From Plazaster borealis (taxonomy: Eukaryota; Echinodermata; Asteroidea; Forcipulatida; Labidiasteridae), in the NCBI GenBank assembly GCA_021014325.1, contig CM037473.1, positions 24,294,822 to 24,358,821 on the forward strand: DNA of 64,000 nucleotides, given 5' to 3'. Shown here in pieces: positions 45,101 through 55,126 of this stretch. The notes below the pieces were generated by a model. The model had not been told where the DNA came from. It ran no database searches and saw only the letters and a program-made list of their open reading frames with translations. Both the position numbers and the translations under genes were made by a program. The first letter of the stretch is position 1; every line of letters begins with the position of its first letter.

Positions 45101-48100
45101 AACTGCAAATCAATGGTAGTTGCTTAGTAAAGTGTGATGTCACAATACAAATCACTATAGTGATACTGAAAATTTGTCTTGCGATGAATTTTATTGCTTT
45201 GTGAAATCGGCTCCTGGTCAGATTAAGACACAAATACATACCCTCTTCACTACGTTCAATTGAAACAGCGCTTAGTGGGATACAGTCTTCCTTGGTGACA
45301 GACAGGGACACTAATCCAGACAATTCAGGAGTCGATTCGCTGTAGTAGAAGGAGTCCTGAGTCAGCTGTTTGTTTCCCAAGTAAGAATTCCCTGAAGGTT
45401 CGGCAGCATCTGAAAATTAGGCCAGGGGTCAATTTTTGTTTTCATAACATCACAAGAAAATAATCAAAACATTTACCGCAAGGAAACCATTTGGGTTGGG
45501 GAATTAAAAATTGCATCCAAGGATGAACAGACAAATGACAAAAATACAGTTTACATTATAACATATGTTGCATATCATGGCATGCATCAAGTTTAAAGTG
45601 TCTGATGAATACGTTTGGTAATGGATCTGAAAATTAATAGCAATAAAAACTTATTTCATACTCTTCAGAGCAAAATTTTATTTGCCCCCGGAAAAAAAGG
45701 CCTATTGTGAAAAGGACTATTTTTTTTAGGCTTGTTGCATAAATTCACTCACTATTGAGGTGCATTTGTCAGGGCTCGAATTTTACACTGGACCACAGCG
45801 CCGAGGCAACGGCACACCCAAGGGGGGGGGGCTCCCCCCCAAAGAGGGTCCCCGAAACAAAAAATGGGGTGGGGAGGAAAGGAAGGAGAGGGAAGGGGAG
45901 GGAAAAAAGTCGTAGTGTGTGTGTGCAATGTGTAGTTTTATTTCCGGTGGCAGGATTTTCTTTTCATTCTATGCCATTCGCAATTTTTTTCTTTCTGCCA
46001 AAATTACTCTTTTATATGAGAGATTCGATAACGTGAGGTGCGAGATGCAAGATGACAGATATTGAACACCATACTTTTATGATATCTATCTCACTTTTTA
46101 GATTTACCACAAAAACATATTAAGCATTTGAAACGTCACTTTGTCCAGGATAAAATATATCTCACGTTGGTCTCAAGTTGTTCCGGCATTCAATGTTTTC
46201 CCCCCTTAAGGATTGCCTGTAGTAGGCCTACTACACTTGAATTTTAGAAACACCTGATAGTAATTTTTTTAACCCACAAAGTTGTTAATGAATATGTATT
46301 AAACCGGATATCGACCAGATCCTAAACGAACGTCATCACGCGTTGCTCCCTTTCCCTTCAAGTCGGCTATGTGCAGGGAATAAAAAGGCCTGCAATCCTA
46401 CCCTTTCCAAATTACACATCACATTTATTCCCAGGTTAAACTTTGAATTTTCACTTTTTAACAGTAATCTGATAAAAATTATAATTATCTAATTTCGCAA
46501 AACAAAGGATTATCTGTAGGATCTATGGGTTCGCCCCCCTGGACCCCCACCAGGGCTTCGCCCCTGGACCCCACCAGGGGCCGTCAGGCTGGCCCCTGGA
46601 CCCCACCCGTTAAATTTATTTGAGCCCCCTAAGACATAATCCTGGGTGTGCCGTTGTCCCGACACCAGTGATTCTAGCCCCCGGGCCAGTAAACTTACGA
46701 CCAGACAAGTCCGGCAGTCTTGTGTTTTTCAATATTGAATAATTAATATACCTCACTGTGTATCATAAATAAATAAAAAATATGACGTTCTAATGTTGAC
46801 TTATCTTGTGAATACAAATCTGGTGAGTATAAAAATATACTTATAAAGACACACGAAATCAGTCTTCTCTTAGTGTCTGTTCAAGTAAAACAGATTCCGT
46901 GTTAAACTGTGTAGAAGGCTCTTTCTCATTAAGATTCTGGTCTTGTAAAATAAGATTCCGGTCCAGTAAACATTTTGAGCTAGAAGACCTGCAGTCTTGT
47001 GGAATTGTTCCCCAAATTTGAGGTCATATTTGAGGTCATAGTAGTGAAGTGCATTGCCAGTGTGAAATAACAAACACTATAGCATACATCATATACAGGG
47101 CTTGGATTTTTTTGGGAAAAAGTTTAACATTTCAACTGTTTAAATTTTAATGAGCACTGAGGATTTTTCTGATTGTAGCTCAAAATGTTTACTGGACCAG
47201 AATTGTTTTTTACAAGACCAGAATTGAAATGAGAAAAAAAGAAAAAAAAATACATGCAAAGTTTAACATTTAAAGGCACTGAACACGTTTGGAAATTGTC
47301 AAAGACCAGTGTTCTCACTTGGTGTATCCCAACATATGCATAAAATAACAAGCCTGTGAACATTTGGGCTCAATTGGTCAGCGAAGTTGCAAGAAAATGA
47401 TGAAAGAAAAAACACCTTTGTTGTAAAATTTGTGTGCTTTCAGATAGGAATAAAAACTTCTTGCAAAAGTTTTTTATTATTTTAGCGAGAAATTACCTCT
47501 TCCTCAAAAACTACGTTACTTCAGAGGGAGTCGTTTCCTACAATGTTTTATACTATCCACAGCTCTCCGTTGCTTGTTACCAAGTAAGCTTTATGCTAAT
47601 ATTTGTTTTGAGTCATTACCAAACGTGTACTATACCTTTAAACTGTTTAAATTTGAATGAGCACAAAGATTTTTCTCATTTGTATTATGGGTTAGAATTC
47701 TTCAACACTCAACAGATTTATCAGACTGAAAGTCAACATTTTGAACAAAAAAAACAAGACCGCCAGACGTGTCCAGTCATGAGTTTACTGGTCCGATGCT
47801 ATAATCACTAGCCTGGGGTGTGGTCCAGTGTAAATTTCGAGCCCTTGAATGATGTTTATTGTCAAGGCGGATCCAGGGTATGTTAAAAGGGATGAATACT
47901 CAGTTGTGCTGTGCCTGTCACATTGAGACCTGGGTTTTTCCAGGGCCCTGGGACATTTTGAGGATTAATCTGGCACATTCTCAGCTTTTCTGGGTTAAAG
48001 TTTTGAGCTGGATCAAAGGCAAAGTATATACCTTTGGTTTTTGGAACTGTTTGATTGTTTTAATCCTACATAAATATAGGTATATAAAATAAAACTAACC

Positions 48101-50848
48101 TGTTAAAGTTTCATTTCAAAAGATGGTAGCGGTTATGTCTACGCGTGAAGAATAATCCATAATTGGAAAACACAATCTGAGCAGAAACGTTTCTCAGATT
48201 AAACTGTTTTTGAATCCCTCTTTCTAAAACCACATTCCTTTGAAGGGAATTGTTTCTCAGAATGTTATACATTATCAACAGTTGCAGTGATTCTTGCCAA
48301 GTAAGTGTTTATGCTCATTAACTTGTGGAGTAATTAACAAAGGTATACCCTCCCTTTAACTTGAACTGTGGTTTTTCCCCTTCTTTCTTGAAAATAAAAC
48401 ATTAGGGAACTGCACTGTACAATTGTTAGGCTCTCCATACATGTACACTTTTGTATGCATTGCTTATACACGCTGACCTGGAGTTTTTACAAAATACATG
48501 TAGTGAACCACACATGCATGGTGTGGTGTCTATTAAGTTTATTAATTATTTGTTTGTCAAAGTACACTCAACAAACGTACAAACACAGCATATAAACTAA
48601 AGCACCCCTTCTGATTGACAATGTATGTTTGTGGTACCTGTACTTTTGAAAAATCACAGTCTGTGTTGTCATTTTGTTAAAGTTTGTAAAACAAAACAAA
48701 CTAAAAAATAACTTAGAGAGAGAAAAATGAGCATCAGGCCTGTCTAAGTCACTTTAAAAAAAGGAGAAAAAAAGAGGATATTGGCTGATCATGTGAAAAT
48801 TGCATTCTTGTCTGAAACTCATTAGAAAATTACAAAATCACAAACTGAATGAAGGACAGCCACAAATGTTCAAAAACACAGACAGAAACAATGTACTGGC
48901 AACAAAATATGAAATGGAACATGCAGCTAGATGAGTTGGCACTGATCACTGGCTTACCTGGAATGCAGTGGGTCATGTTAACGGGTAAATCATATAAAAA
49001 ACATTCAGAATCCTCAACTGAAAAGATGTATCCAACCCCCTGTAAGAAACAACAACCAAACAGGGTGCTCTAAATATAAGGGAACGTCCAATTTTCAACA
49101 ATTTTTAAAGAGGAAGGGAAATGACCAACTCAATTTTGTGATGTAGGCCCTACTCATTTTCCAATGGATAGATTCTTCATGTGACTGGGGAAAATTCAAA
49201 TCTCTAACTCACGTTAAAATGATGTAAGTTGTCATTGTATTCGATACCCTTCCAGTGCAAAATTTGTCAACATCCAAAATATCTGACAAAATCATTCCGA
49301 GATTCACTTACCTTGTAGAAAAAATACTGAGCGCTTTGAGACACCCATCGGGAGTATAAAGCGCTATATAAGAACTGCGTATTATTATTAATACCTTGGG
49401 AGCCGTAGTTTTAACCATAGCACGAGTGTGGTATACTATCTTGAGGTTACCTAATCAATTCCAGCAGAACACCTTGGATGATTTAATTTAATTTTGATTA
49501 CCTTTTGAAAGTCGAGGATGGCTTGATAGTGTATCTGTATCCTGCTCTCAAAAACATGAGCTATTTGAGCGGCGCGTTTTTGATTGTAGTCAAATGCAAT
49601 CTTACTTGAAATGATGGCACTATGCTCCAGCCCTTCTATGTCAGAGCTGCTAATCACACCTGATCAAAGACAAAGCCAGGATTAGTCATAATCCCCCAAA
49701 TCTGGAGTAAATTTCAGTTTGAGAGATTACTTGTAAAGTTCATACCATTTAAGCCCTAATAAAAATAATAATTTTATTTATAATGCGCCAATTCTAGAGA
49801 AGTCTGTTCCAAGGCGCACGACAATGTTCAATACAAAATAAGTAAAACCACTGAAAATGGCATTACACAATAGAACAATAAAATACAGCGAGAGGATTTT
49901 TACCGAAGCAACGAAGGAGCATTAAAATATACAATACAAGTTTAACAATTCTAACAACATACAAGAAAATTTGAAAAAGAGAAAACCAAAATATGAAAAA
50001 CTCTAAAAAGTTAGGCAAAGTGTCAGCATCATGCCAGCACCGTGTCCGCACTGTTGTTATTTAATGGTTTGGGGGTTTTTTTCAACTTGTGCAAATGGAA
50101 ATAAAACAAACAAACAAACAAACAACAAACAAACTGCTATTTCAAATGCTATTTTCAGTTAATACTTCTCTACACACTTCAAAAACTGGGGTGTTAAAAT
50201 TGACACCATGGGTGTTGTCACATATACCCGAAGAGGAAATCAAAATTAACATCATAGGGTGTTAAAATAACACCAATGTAAATGTTTTGGCAGAAATTAG
50301 TGTTATTTTAACACCCTATGGTGTAAACTTGGATTCTTTTTGGTATCTATATGTGACAACACCCATGGTGTCAATTTTAACACCCTAGTTTTTGAAGTGT
50401 GTAGAGAAGTATTAACTGAAAATAGCATTTGAAGACCCTCAAATCACCAATGCTTATTGTTGGAATTGTTGAGCCTGACAGTGACATATGTGCACAAATT
50501 CTCTGGCAAAATATAAACCCCCTTTTCTCCTAACATTAACACCAAACTGAATAAAAATTCAACACGGTTGGTAGTAAGAACTTGTATACAGAAAACTAGC
50601 AGTTGAGAGAGCTTAACCCTAACCCCCATCAGGGTCCCTCCACATACCCTGCCAAATACAACAGAATGCAACACAGTTGAAATGAGAACCATGCCAAATG
50701 CAACAAAATGCTAACATTTGAAAATAAAATGGAGTTACTACATGTACTCACCAAGGTCAATTTCAAACTCATTTGGGAAACAGCAATTGTTTGCAGCTGA
50801 CACAGCTACAACAGCGACCAACAAAATCAGCACAGACTTCATCGTCAT
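42035..50848 (-). CDS. Ependymin-related protein gene, five coding exons, 211 residues
   Basis: The joined exons 50752-50848, 49502-49659, 48958-49039, 45242-45409 and 42035-42165 give an unbroken 211-residue protein. Every junction has AG/GT borders and matching phases (1, 0, 1, 1). The product has a signal peptide (residues about 1-18), CC at 22-23 and further cysteines at 98, 110, 155 and 197. One N-glycosylation sequon lies at 106-108. Family marks include GVGYIFS, CIP motifs, YLG and FDVPSFC near the end. Ependymin-related proteins are secreted or lysosomal proteins with a ligand-binding beta-sandwich. In echinoderms they are expressed in gut and regenerating tissue. The length is normal for the family. 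A second EPDR gene and an EPDR relic lie upstream. Identification rests on recognition of family motifs, without a database search. Confidence 0.88.
42230..42440 (+). repeat. Intronic duplication, left copy
   Basis: Matches 42788-42985: TGATGATTGTTGATTT, AATAGTGAGCATTTGCT, TCTGGGACAGGC, CAACTCATTCAAC and CACCCAAAGAAAGAGCTA. The spacer of about 350 bp between copies holds the hairpin at 42460. Confidence 0.8.
42460..42489. other. Perfect 13-bp hairpin with GCAA loop
   Basis: CCTGTCTTTATCC, GCAA, GGATAAAGACAGG: a perfect stem closed by a GNRA-type tetraloop, in the last EPDR intron. Confidence 0.85.
42788..42985 (+). repeat. Intronic duplication, right copy
   Basis: The second copy of the block described at 42230-42440, ending in the GGACC-family repeat. 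The first copy is also followed by a GGACC-family start (42413-42447), so the repeat was part of the duplicated unit. Confidence 0.8.
42969..43345 (+). mobile_element. GGACC-family dispersed repeat, near full length
   Basis: It runs from CAGGGCTCAATTTTTACACT and GGACCACAGG to GATTCTGGTCTTGTAGAAAC and CTGGTCCTATACAAATT. Confidence 0.65.
43443..43735 (+). mobile_element. SINE-like repeat B (plus orientation)
   Basis: It shares GCCCTTGAACAAGGTACTTAA-like text, CATTCTGCTCTACCAG, GGATAATGCCCATGCCTACA, GGGGGTAACCCTGTTTCA and CACCTTGAAGTGGCC with the reverse-oriented copy at 57820-58110. There the head end carries a tRNA-like B box. Confidence 0.65.
43756..44172. other. Intronic non-coding interval
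   Basis: Nothing recognised. Confidence 0.45.
44173..44640 (+). repeat. Intronic duplicated block, copy in intron 4
   Basis: GATGTTTATTGTCAAGGC, TGATCCAGGGTATG, GGGATGAATA, GAGACCTGGGCTTTTCCAGG and TTCTCAGCTTTTCTGGGTT lead into a family-3 MITE. The same order recurs at 47847-48300. Confidence 0.8.
44343..44929 (-). mobile_element. TTAA-type MITE, family 3, with nested insertion
   Basis: Ends AAAGGCAAAGTATACCTTTG and AAAGGTAAACCCTCCCTTTA. The interior includes TGTCCACGCAGGAAGAATAA and AACGTTTCTCA. About 200 bp (44690-44895) matching 39050-39262 has inserted near the right end. Confidence 0.75.
45064..45217. mobile_element. Palindromic MITE next to EPDR exon 4
   Basis: Ends CCAGGGGCCGATTTCACAAAG-like and CTTTGTGAAATCGGCTCCTG are inverted. 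The 154-bp element ends about 25 bases past the exon 4 donor. Confidence 0.75.
45242..45409 (-). CDS. EPDR gene exon 4
   Basis: Acceptor CTAATTTTCAG, donor GTATGT. It codes residues 113-168 with SGNSYLGNKQ, FYYSESTPELSG and VTKEDCIPLS, the central EPDR beta-sheet and conserved CIP cysteine. Confidence 0.88.
45594..45665 (+). mobile_element. Left end of a TTAA-type MITE
   Basis: AAAGTGTCTGATGAATACGT, TTGGTAATGGATCTGAAAAT and AATAGCAATAAAAACTTATT match the family-3 left end, then the match stops. Confidence 0.5.
45772..46975 (+). mobile_element. GGACC-family repeat split by a nested element
   Basis: The left part (45772-45806) has AGGGCTCGAATTTTACACTG and GACCACAGCGCC. The right part (46657-46975) resumes with CCGACACCAGTGATTCTAG, GGGCCAGTAAACTTACGACC and GATTCTGGTCTTGTAAAATA. 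Everything between is the element at 45807-46656. Confidence 0.75.
45807..46656. mobile_element. 850-bp element with CAACGGCACACCCA ends
   Basis: Perfect 14-bp terminal inverted repeats CAACGGCACACCCA and TGGGTGTGCCGTTG bound an insert with G-rich and C-rich ends and an AT-rich centre. It has no recognisable transposase. The family is unknown to me. Confidence 0.75.
47098..47850 (-). mobile_element. GGACC-family repeat split by a TTAA MITE
   Basis: The reverse-oriented copy reads from 47850 (GGGCTCGAAATTTACACTGG) down to 47160 (TGTTTACTGGACCAGAATTG). It is interrupted by the MITE at 47274-47640. The flanks TAACATTTAA and TTTAAACTG show the TTAA target. Confidence 0.7.
47274..47640 (-). mobile_element. 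TTAA-type MITE, family 1 (copy d)
   Basis: AAGGCACTGAACACGTTTGG to ACCAAACGTGTACTATACCT, with the standard family-1 interior in reverse orientation. Confidence 0.85.
47847..48358 (+). repeat. Intronic duplicated block, copy in intron 3
   Basis: The counterpart of 44173-44640, including a family-3 MITE from about 48014 (AAAGGCAAAGTATATACCTT) to 48358 (ACAAAGGTATACCCTCCCTT). This MITE copy lacks the nested insertion seen in the other. Confidence 0.8.
48359..48957. other. Intronic non-coding interval
   Basis: No feature was recognised before exon 3 of the EPDR gene. Confidence 0.45.
48958..49039 (-). CDS. EPDR gene exon 3
   Basis: Acceptor GTTTCTTACAG, donor GTAAGC. It codes residues 86-112: GVGYIFSVEDSECFLYDL, then PVNMTHCIP with the sequon NMT and two cysteines. 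It starts in phase 0 and ends with one base that completes Asp113. Confidence 0.88.
49318..49395 (+). mobile_element. SINE 3' end
   Basis: ACTGAGCGCTTTGAGACACC, CATCGGGAGTATAAAGCGCT, ATATAAGAACTGCG and an ATT-repeat tail. It matches the 3' end of the full SINE at 55127-55549. Confidence 0.75.
49502..49659 (-). CDS. EPDR gene exon 2
   Basis: Acceptor CTTTGATCAG, donor GTAATC. It codes residues 33-85, including EGLEHSAIISSKIAFDYNQK, RAAQIAHVFESRIQIHYQA and DFQK. This matches the N-terminal beta-strand region of the family, whose proteins often carry a YDYxxxR-like step here. Confidence 0.87.
49753..50010. repeat. SINE/LINE-tail-like repeat in EPDR intron 1
   Basis: AATAATAATTTTATTTATAA, TGCGCCAATTCTAGAGAAGT and CAAGGCGCACGACAATG resemble the reverse complement of AT-tailed 3' ends of echinoderm retroposons. 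Confidence 0.45.
50141..50433. mobile_element. Long palindromic element in EPDR intron 1
   Basis: TTCAAATGCTATTTTCAGTT and AACTGAAAATAGCATTTGAA are perfect inverted ends. Most of the 293 bp pairs with itself, including GGTGTTAAAATTGACACC and AGGGTGTTAAAATAACACC with their mirror copies. It would form a hairpin of nearly 140 bp if transcribed. Confidence 0.85.
50752..50848 (-). CDS. EPDR gene exon 1 (start and signal peptide)
   Basis: The start is either ATG at 50846-50848 (giving MTMKSV) or the second ATG at 50840-50842 (MKSV). The second aligns with the start of the EPDR gene at 61493. The hydrophobic core VLILLVAVVAV is followed by an SAAN cleavage region and CC. The donor GTGAGT follows at 50751. 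A CAG acceptor-like site (TTGCAG) just upstream suggests a spliced 5' UTR. Confidence 0.87.
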
Positions 50849-51049
50849 CTTTCTGCTTGATCACTGCAAAACAAGATGCAAACAAAAACTAAGACAGCTA
50901 AAGTGAAAGTTACTGCTTTCCTATTTTCAAAACTGCTTTGAAAGAACCTCGGTGCAGCAATGACCAGCTTTTCTGTACTCCCAACAATTAAGTCACTTGC
51001 AGCTCAGAGACCCACAACAGAAATCACGTCCAGACAGCAAACCAGTCTC

Positions 51050-51058
51050 TTTTATATA
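51050..51058 (-). promoter_or_regulatory. TATA box of the EPDR gene
   Basis: The minus strand reads TATATAAAA about 200 bases upstream of the start codon. Transcription would begin near 51020-51028. Confidence 0.6.
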
Positions 51059-51404
51059 CCTGTAAATCTTTACTTGATCATGAATAGCTTTACAATTCTT
51101 GGTCTCAACTCGGCGAGCCCATTAAACTGAGGAAGTTTGTAATGTACAATAGGTCACAGTATGAGGTCTGACACTGAACCATCAAGGCATACCTGAGACC
51201 TGGGATGACATTCACCAACTCGTAAAAATATACAATGATTCCTGACAAAAGGACTAGCTGTCTAGGCAGAGTCTAAACATTGTGTTACTTTCTATTCAAC
51301 AGCCAATGATGCAAACAAATTGTTCAAAAGACTTAATAAAAAGGAAACCAGTGAGTCAAAGTTTGTCTGCACGGCAGAAAGTGCACCTTGGAGTTCAAGG
51401 ATAC

Positions 51405-51760
51405 AATTAAAGTCATGACCCTCGTCGACCATTGAGTTGTTCAAGTCTCGCCTTAAGACTCATCTTTTCAAACATTATTTTTGTAACATTACAACTTATT
51501 GAAAGGTTTGTATCTACTATTCATGTTCTAGAAACTATTTTTTAACTAGTAATTGTTTTTTCCTTTTTTTTCTTAAAAACTTACTTTGTACATGTATTTG
51601 GCTGGTCCAGATGTACATTGCAAATTTTGTATTGTTGTTTTTAATTTAATCTATTTTGTTTAATCCATTTTTGCTTGTATTCAGCGCCTTGAGGCGGAAC
51701 CGATCTGCAATTGTTTGCGCTTTTATAAATCTCCCTTTATTATTGTCTTTATATAAAACG
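51405..51760 (+). pseudogene. LINE 3' end fragment
   Basis: It opens with a short coding remnant, STIELFKSRLKTHLFKHYF, matching the C-terminal end of many CR1/L2-type LINE reverse transcriptases. It ends in CGCCTTGAGGCG, TTTGCGCTTTTATAAAT and a TTATTATT tail. It is 5' truncated and dead. Confidence 0.65.
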
Positions 51761-51916
51761 TTCCATCAAATTCTACAATCTGAACACAATTGGCCACTCC
51801 ATCAGATAAAATTCCACATTGGTGTAAAAAGCATGCAGCAATTTTATGGACAACGTGTTGGCCCATATATACAAACAATTGGGGCAATGAGTGACAACTA
51901 GGCCAGTTCTTGTACC

Positions 51917-52081
51917 AACAGTGTTGTAGTCGAGTCAATGAGTCTCGAATCCGAGTCTCAGTCATGAGTCATTTGTGTAAAGTTCACGAGTCCAAGTCTT
52001 TTGCTGATGAGACTCGAGTCACAGATTCATGACTTAAGATGGACTGGAGTCGGAGTCTTGGACTCAAGTCCTACAACTCTG
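51917..52081. mobile_element. GAGTC-rich inverted-repeat element (hAT-like MITE)
   Basis: CAGTGTTGTAGTCGAGTC at the left is mirrored by GACTCAAGTCCTACAACTCTG-like text at the right. The interior is built of GAGTC/GACTC steps. Its CAGNG-type ends suggest hAT, but the 8-bp flanks are poorly conserved. Confidence 0.6.
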
Positions 52082-52148
52082 GGTACTGATTCTACAGAGA
52101 AATTTTTCTGTTGAATTCCTAATAACGTTGAAAACTATAAAGACCCTT

Positions 52149-52522
52149 AAAGGCACTGAACACGCTTGGTAATTGTCAAAGACCAGTGTTCTCACTTGGT
52201 GTATCCCAACATGTGCATAAAATAACAAGCCTGTGAAAATTTGGGCTCAATTGGTCATCGAAGTTGCAAGAAAATGATGAAAGAAAAAACACCCTTGTTG
52301 TACATTTGTGTGCTTTCAGATAGGAATAAAAGGCTTCAGGCCTGAAGTCTTTTATTATTTTAGTGAGAAATTACCTCTTTCTCAACAACTACGTTACTTC
52401 AGAGGGAGTCGTTTCTCACAATGTTTTATACTATCAACAGCTCCCCGTTGCTCGTTACCAAGTAAGTTTTATGCTAATATATATTTTGAGTAATTGCCAA
52501 ACGTGTACAATGCCTTTGAATC
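52149..52522 (-). mobile_element. TTAA-type MITE, family 1 (copy e)
   Basis: AAAGGCACTGAACACGCTTG to GCCAAACGTGTACAATGCCT, with the full family-1 interior in reverse orientation. Confidence 0.85.
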
Positions 52523-52525
52523 ACC

Positions 52526-53320
52526 AATGCTTATTTTGTTTGTTTGAACTGTAAAGCCCATTACGAATGTGCTTTAAAAAAAGTGGGCTCTAAGTTCAAA
52601 ATCAGTTTTGTGCCATTACACATCTCTAAACTCAGGTTAAAATAGTGTAAAATGCAATCATATTTGATACCCTGCCAGTGTGTGCAATTTGGTGACATCA
52701 CAAAAAATCCAATGACCTCACAATTCAAACAGATGTTTATGGGTAACGTGTACATTTTTATTCAGGAATGTTTTTAGTCCATTCCTGGATTTCCTTGATA
52801 TTCAATCAAAATGGCATTGAATTTGGCCTTTTGTCTTTGATTTGATTATTAAAATAAAAATCATTCTCACAGCCAGTACGCTGAATTATATGATTTGTAC
52901 AACTTTAAAATTATTAAAAAGTACATTATTCAAAAAATTAACATCAATAGTAAAAAGAAATAACAAATCACCAACACACCAAGAAGTTAAGAAAATATAC
53001 AAAAGCTTGAATTGAGGGCCCCCCAAGAAAAAACAAGATTTGTACAAATAAACATTCTGATGTTGAATGTATACAGACCTGTGTTTAGTGATGACAACAA
53101 TGACGTGTCATCCAATGACGCATCTAAAGGCGATATGTCATGTTTCAAATTTCTCTCTGAAAAAGTGTCAAGAAAAATGAATTTCCAACACCATTTTAAA
53201 AAAAAATTTCCCCCATTTTCATAAGGTCAATATTAGAAAATTAGTGCATCACAAAACTGAACTTGACGTATGAAGCCTCTCTTCAAAGCACATGGACAAC
53301 ATGGTAGTTGTCAAAGACCA
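52526..53320. other. Non-coding interval
   Basis: 52615-52730 resembles 49170-49290 in the EPDR intron (CTCAGGTTAAAATAGTGTAA, TTTGATACCCTGCCAGTG), an old duplication. No gene was found. Confidence 0.5.
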
Positions 53321-53522
53321 GGGCCCAATTTCATAGAGCTGCTTCAGCAGAAAATATTGCTTACAAAGTTTCTGCTAAGCAAAAATTAGCAGGATACCAG
53401 TCACAGATTGTACATGAGAAATGGCATTTTGGCTGGTAACCATATTTGGTAAGCATAAATTTGTTGTGCTTAGCAACTTTTTGTGCTTAAGCAGCTCTAT
53501 GAAATTATGAAATTAAGACCCA
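53321..53522. mobile_element. Palindromic MITE (AATTTCATAGAGCTGCTT ends)
   Basis: CCAATTTCATAGAGCTGCTT is mirrored by AAGCAGCTCTATGAAATTATG near the right end. TGCTAAGCA/TGCTTAGCA steps recur inside. Confidence 0.75.
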
Positions 53523-53696
53523 GGATTAGCATGAACATGAAATAAAAAACCGGTAAAGATTTAGGCTCAATCAGTCATTGACAAAGTCAAAAGAAAACAG
53601 TGGGGAAAAACAACTTGAATATTTTCACTGTTTAGGCCTAAGAACAACGAGTTGTGGTTTCGCGAGATCAATACTAAACATTTTACTCATTTCTTA

Positions 53697-54075
53697 AAGG
53701 TATCGTACACGTTTGGTCATGATTCAAAACAAATATTAGCATAAAAACTTACTTGGTAACAAGCAACGGAGAGCTGTTGATAGTATAAAACATTGTAGGA
53801 AACAACTCCCTCTGAAGTAACATAGTTTTTGAGAAAGAGGTAATTTCTCACTAAAATAATAAAAACTTCTTGCAAGAAGCCTTTTATTCCTATCTGAAAG
53901 CACACAAATTTGTACAACAAGGGTGTTTTTTCTTTCATCATTTTCTTGCAACTTCGATGACCAATTGAGCCCAAATTTTCACAGGCTTGTTATTTTATAT
54001 AAATGCATATGCTGGGATACACCAAGTGAGAACACTGGTCTTTATGGTTACCAAACAAGTTCAGTGCCTTTAAAA
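53697..54075 (+). mobile_element. TTAA-type MITE, family 1 (copy f)
   Basis: AAAGGTATCGTACACGTTTG to TTACCAAACAAGTTCAGTGC then CTTTAA, with the standard interior. Confidence 0.82.
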
Positions 54076-54433
54076 CCTACATGTATAGCACTTCAGGCAA
54101 AAATATTTCAGGAGAACATTTCCACCATGGCCATCTTTAGGCATGTACCATGGGCGTCTGTAAACATTTATTTTTCTAATCCTACCAATGTTGTGCAAAC
54201 CCTCTAATTAATAACAAATATTACAAAATTCCACTTCAATATGAACACTAAACTTAGTGAAAATTGTTGATCGAAAGGTGAGTTTACTGAGAAACTTTAT
54301 TTGTTCTACACATCTGCTCAGATAGTGTGGAATAAATGTACTCTTCAATGCAATAAAGGTGGACTTTGCCTTTCAAAAAAGCTTAGAAGAGTTCTTTAAT
54401 TTTTCTACTCATTAAAAACAATCATACCATTAT
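54076..54433. other. Non-coding interval
   Basis: No feature was recognised. Confidence 0.45.
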
Positions 54434-54435
54434 TA

Positions 54436-54818
54436 AAGACAGTGGACACTATTGGAAATTGCCAAAGACCAGTCTTCTCACTTGGTGTATCTCAACATAT
54501 GCATAAAATAACAAGCCTGTGAAAACTTGAGCTCAATTGGTCATCGAGGTTGCGAGATAACAATGAAAGAAAAAAACAACCTTGTCACACGGAGTTCTGT
54601 GCTTTCAGATGCAAGTTGATTTCGAGACCTCATCTAATTTTGAGGTCTCAAAATCAAATTTGTGGAAAATTACTTCTTTCTCGAAAACTACTCCACTTCA
54701 GAGGGAGCCGTTTCTCACAATGTTTTATACTATCAACCTCTCCCCAATACTTGTTACCAAGTTAGGTTTTATGCTAATAAATATTTTGAGTAATTACCAA
54801 TAGTGTCCACTGCCTTTA
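54436..54818 (-). mobile_element. TTAA-type MITE, family 1 (copy g)
   Basis: TTAAAGACAGTGGACACTAT and ATAGTGTCCACTGCCTTTAA bound the element. It belongs to the same subtype as the copy at 40838 (GACCTCA...TGAGGTCTC core). Confidence 0.85.
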
Positions 54819-55126
54819 ACATGTAAGCTAGAAAATTGGCATCACTGCAATTCCATGGCTTTTTTAGTACTTTCAGTAGAAAATATTTCTCTAGCTATTT
54901 TTTTGTAAAACCCCAAATTATTAAAAAATTACCCAGTTTCCCTTGTGGTTTATTACTTGATATTTGAAATAATTTAAACAAGTTGCATCCCCTTACGGTG
55001 GTCCCTCTCCTGAGTGCTTCCCAGGTATCGTAACGGCAGTTACAGGTTGAATGGCTTCTGACTGGCACCCCGAACAAAGATATTGACAAAATAGGGAGAC
55101 CGCCAACATTAGGGCTAGATCATGTA
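54819..55126. other. Non-coding interval
   Basis: No gene was recognised. Confidence 0.45.
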
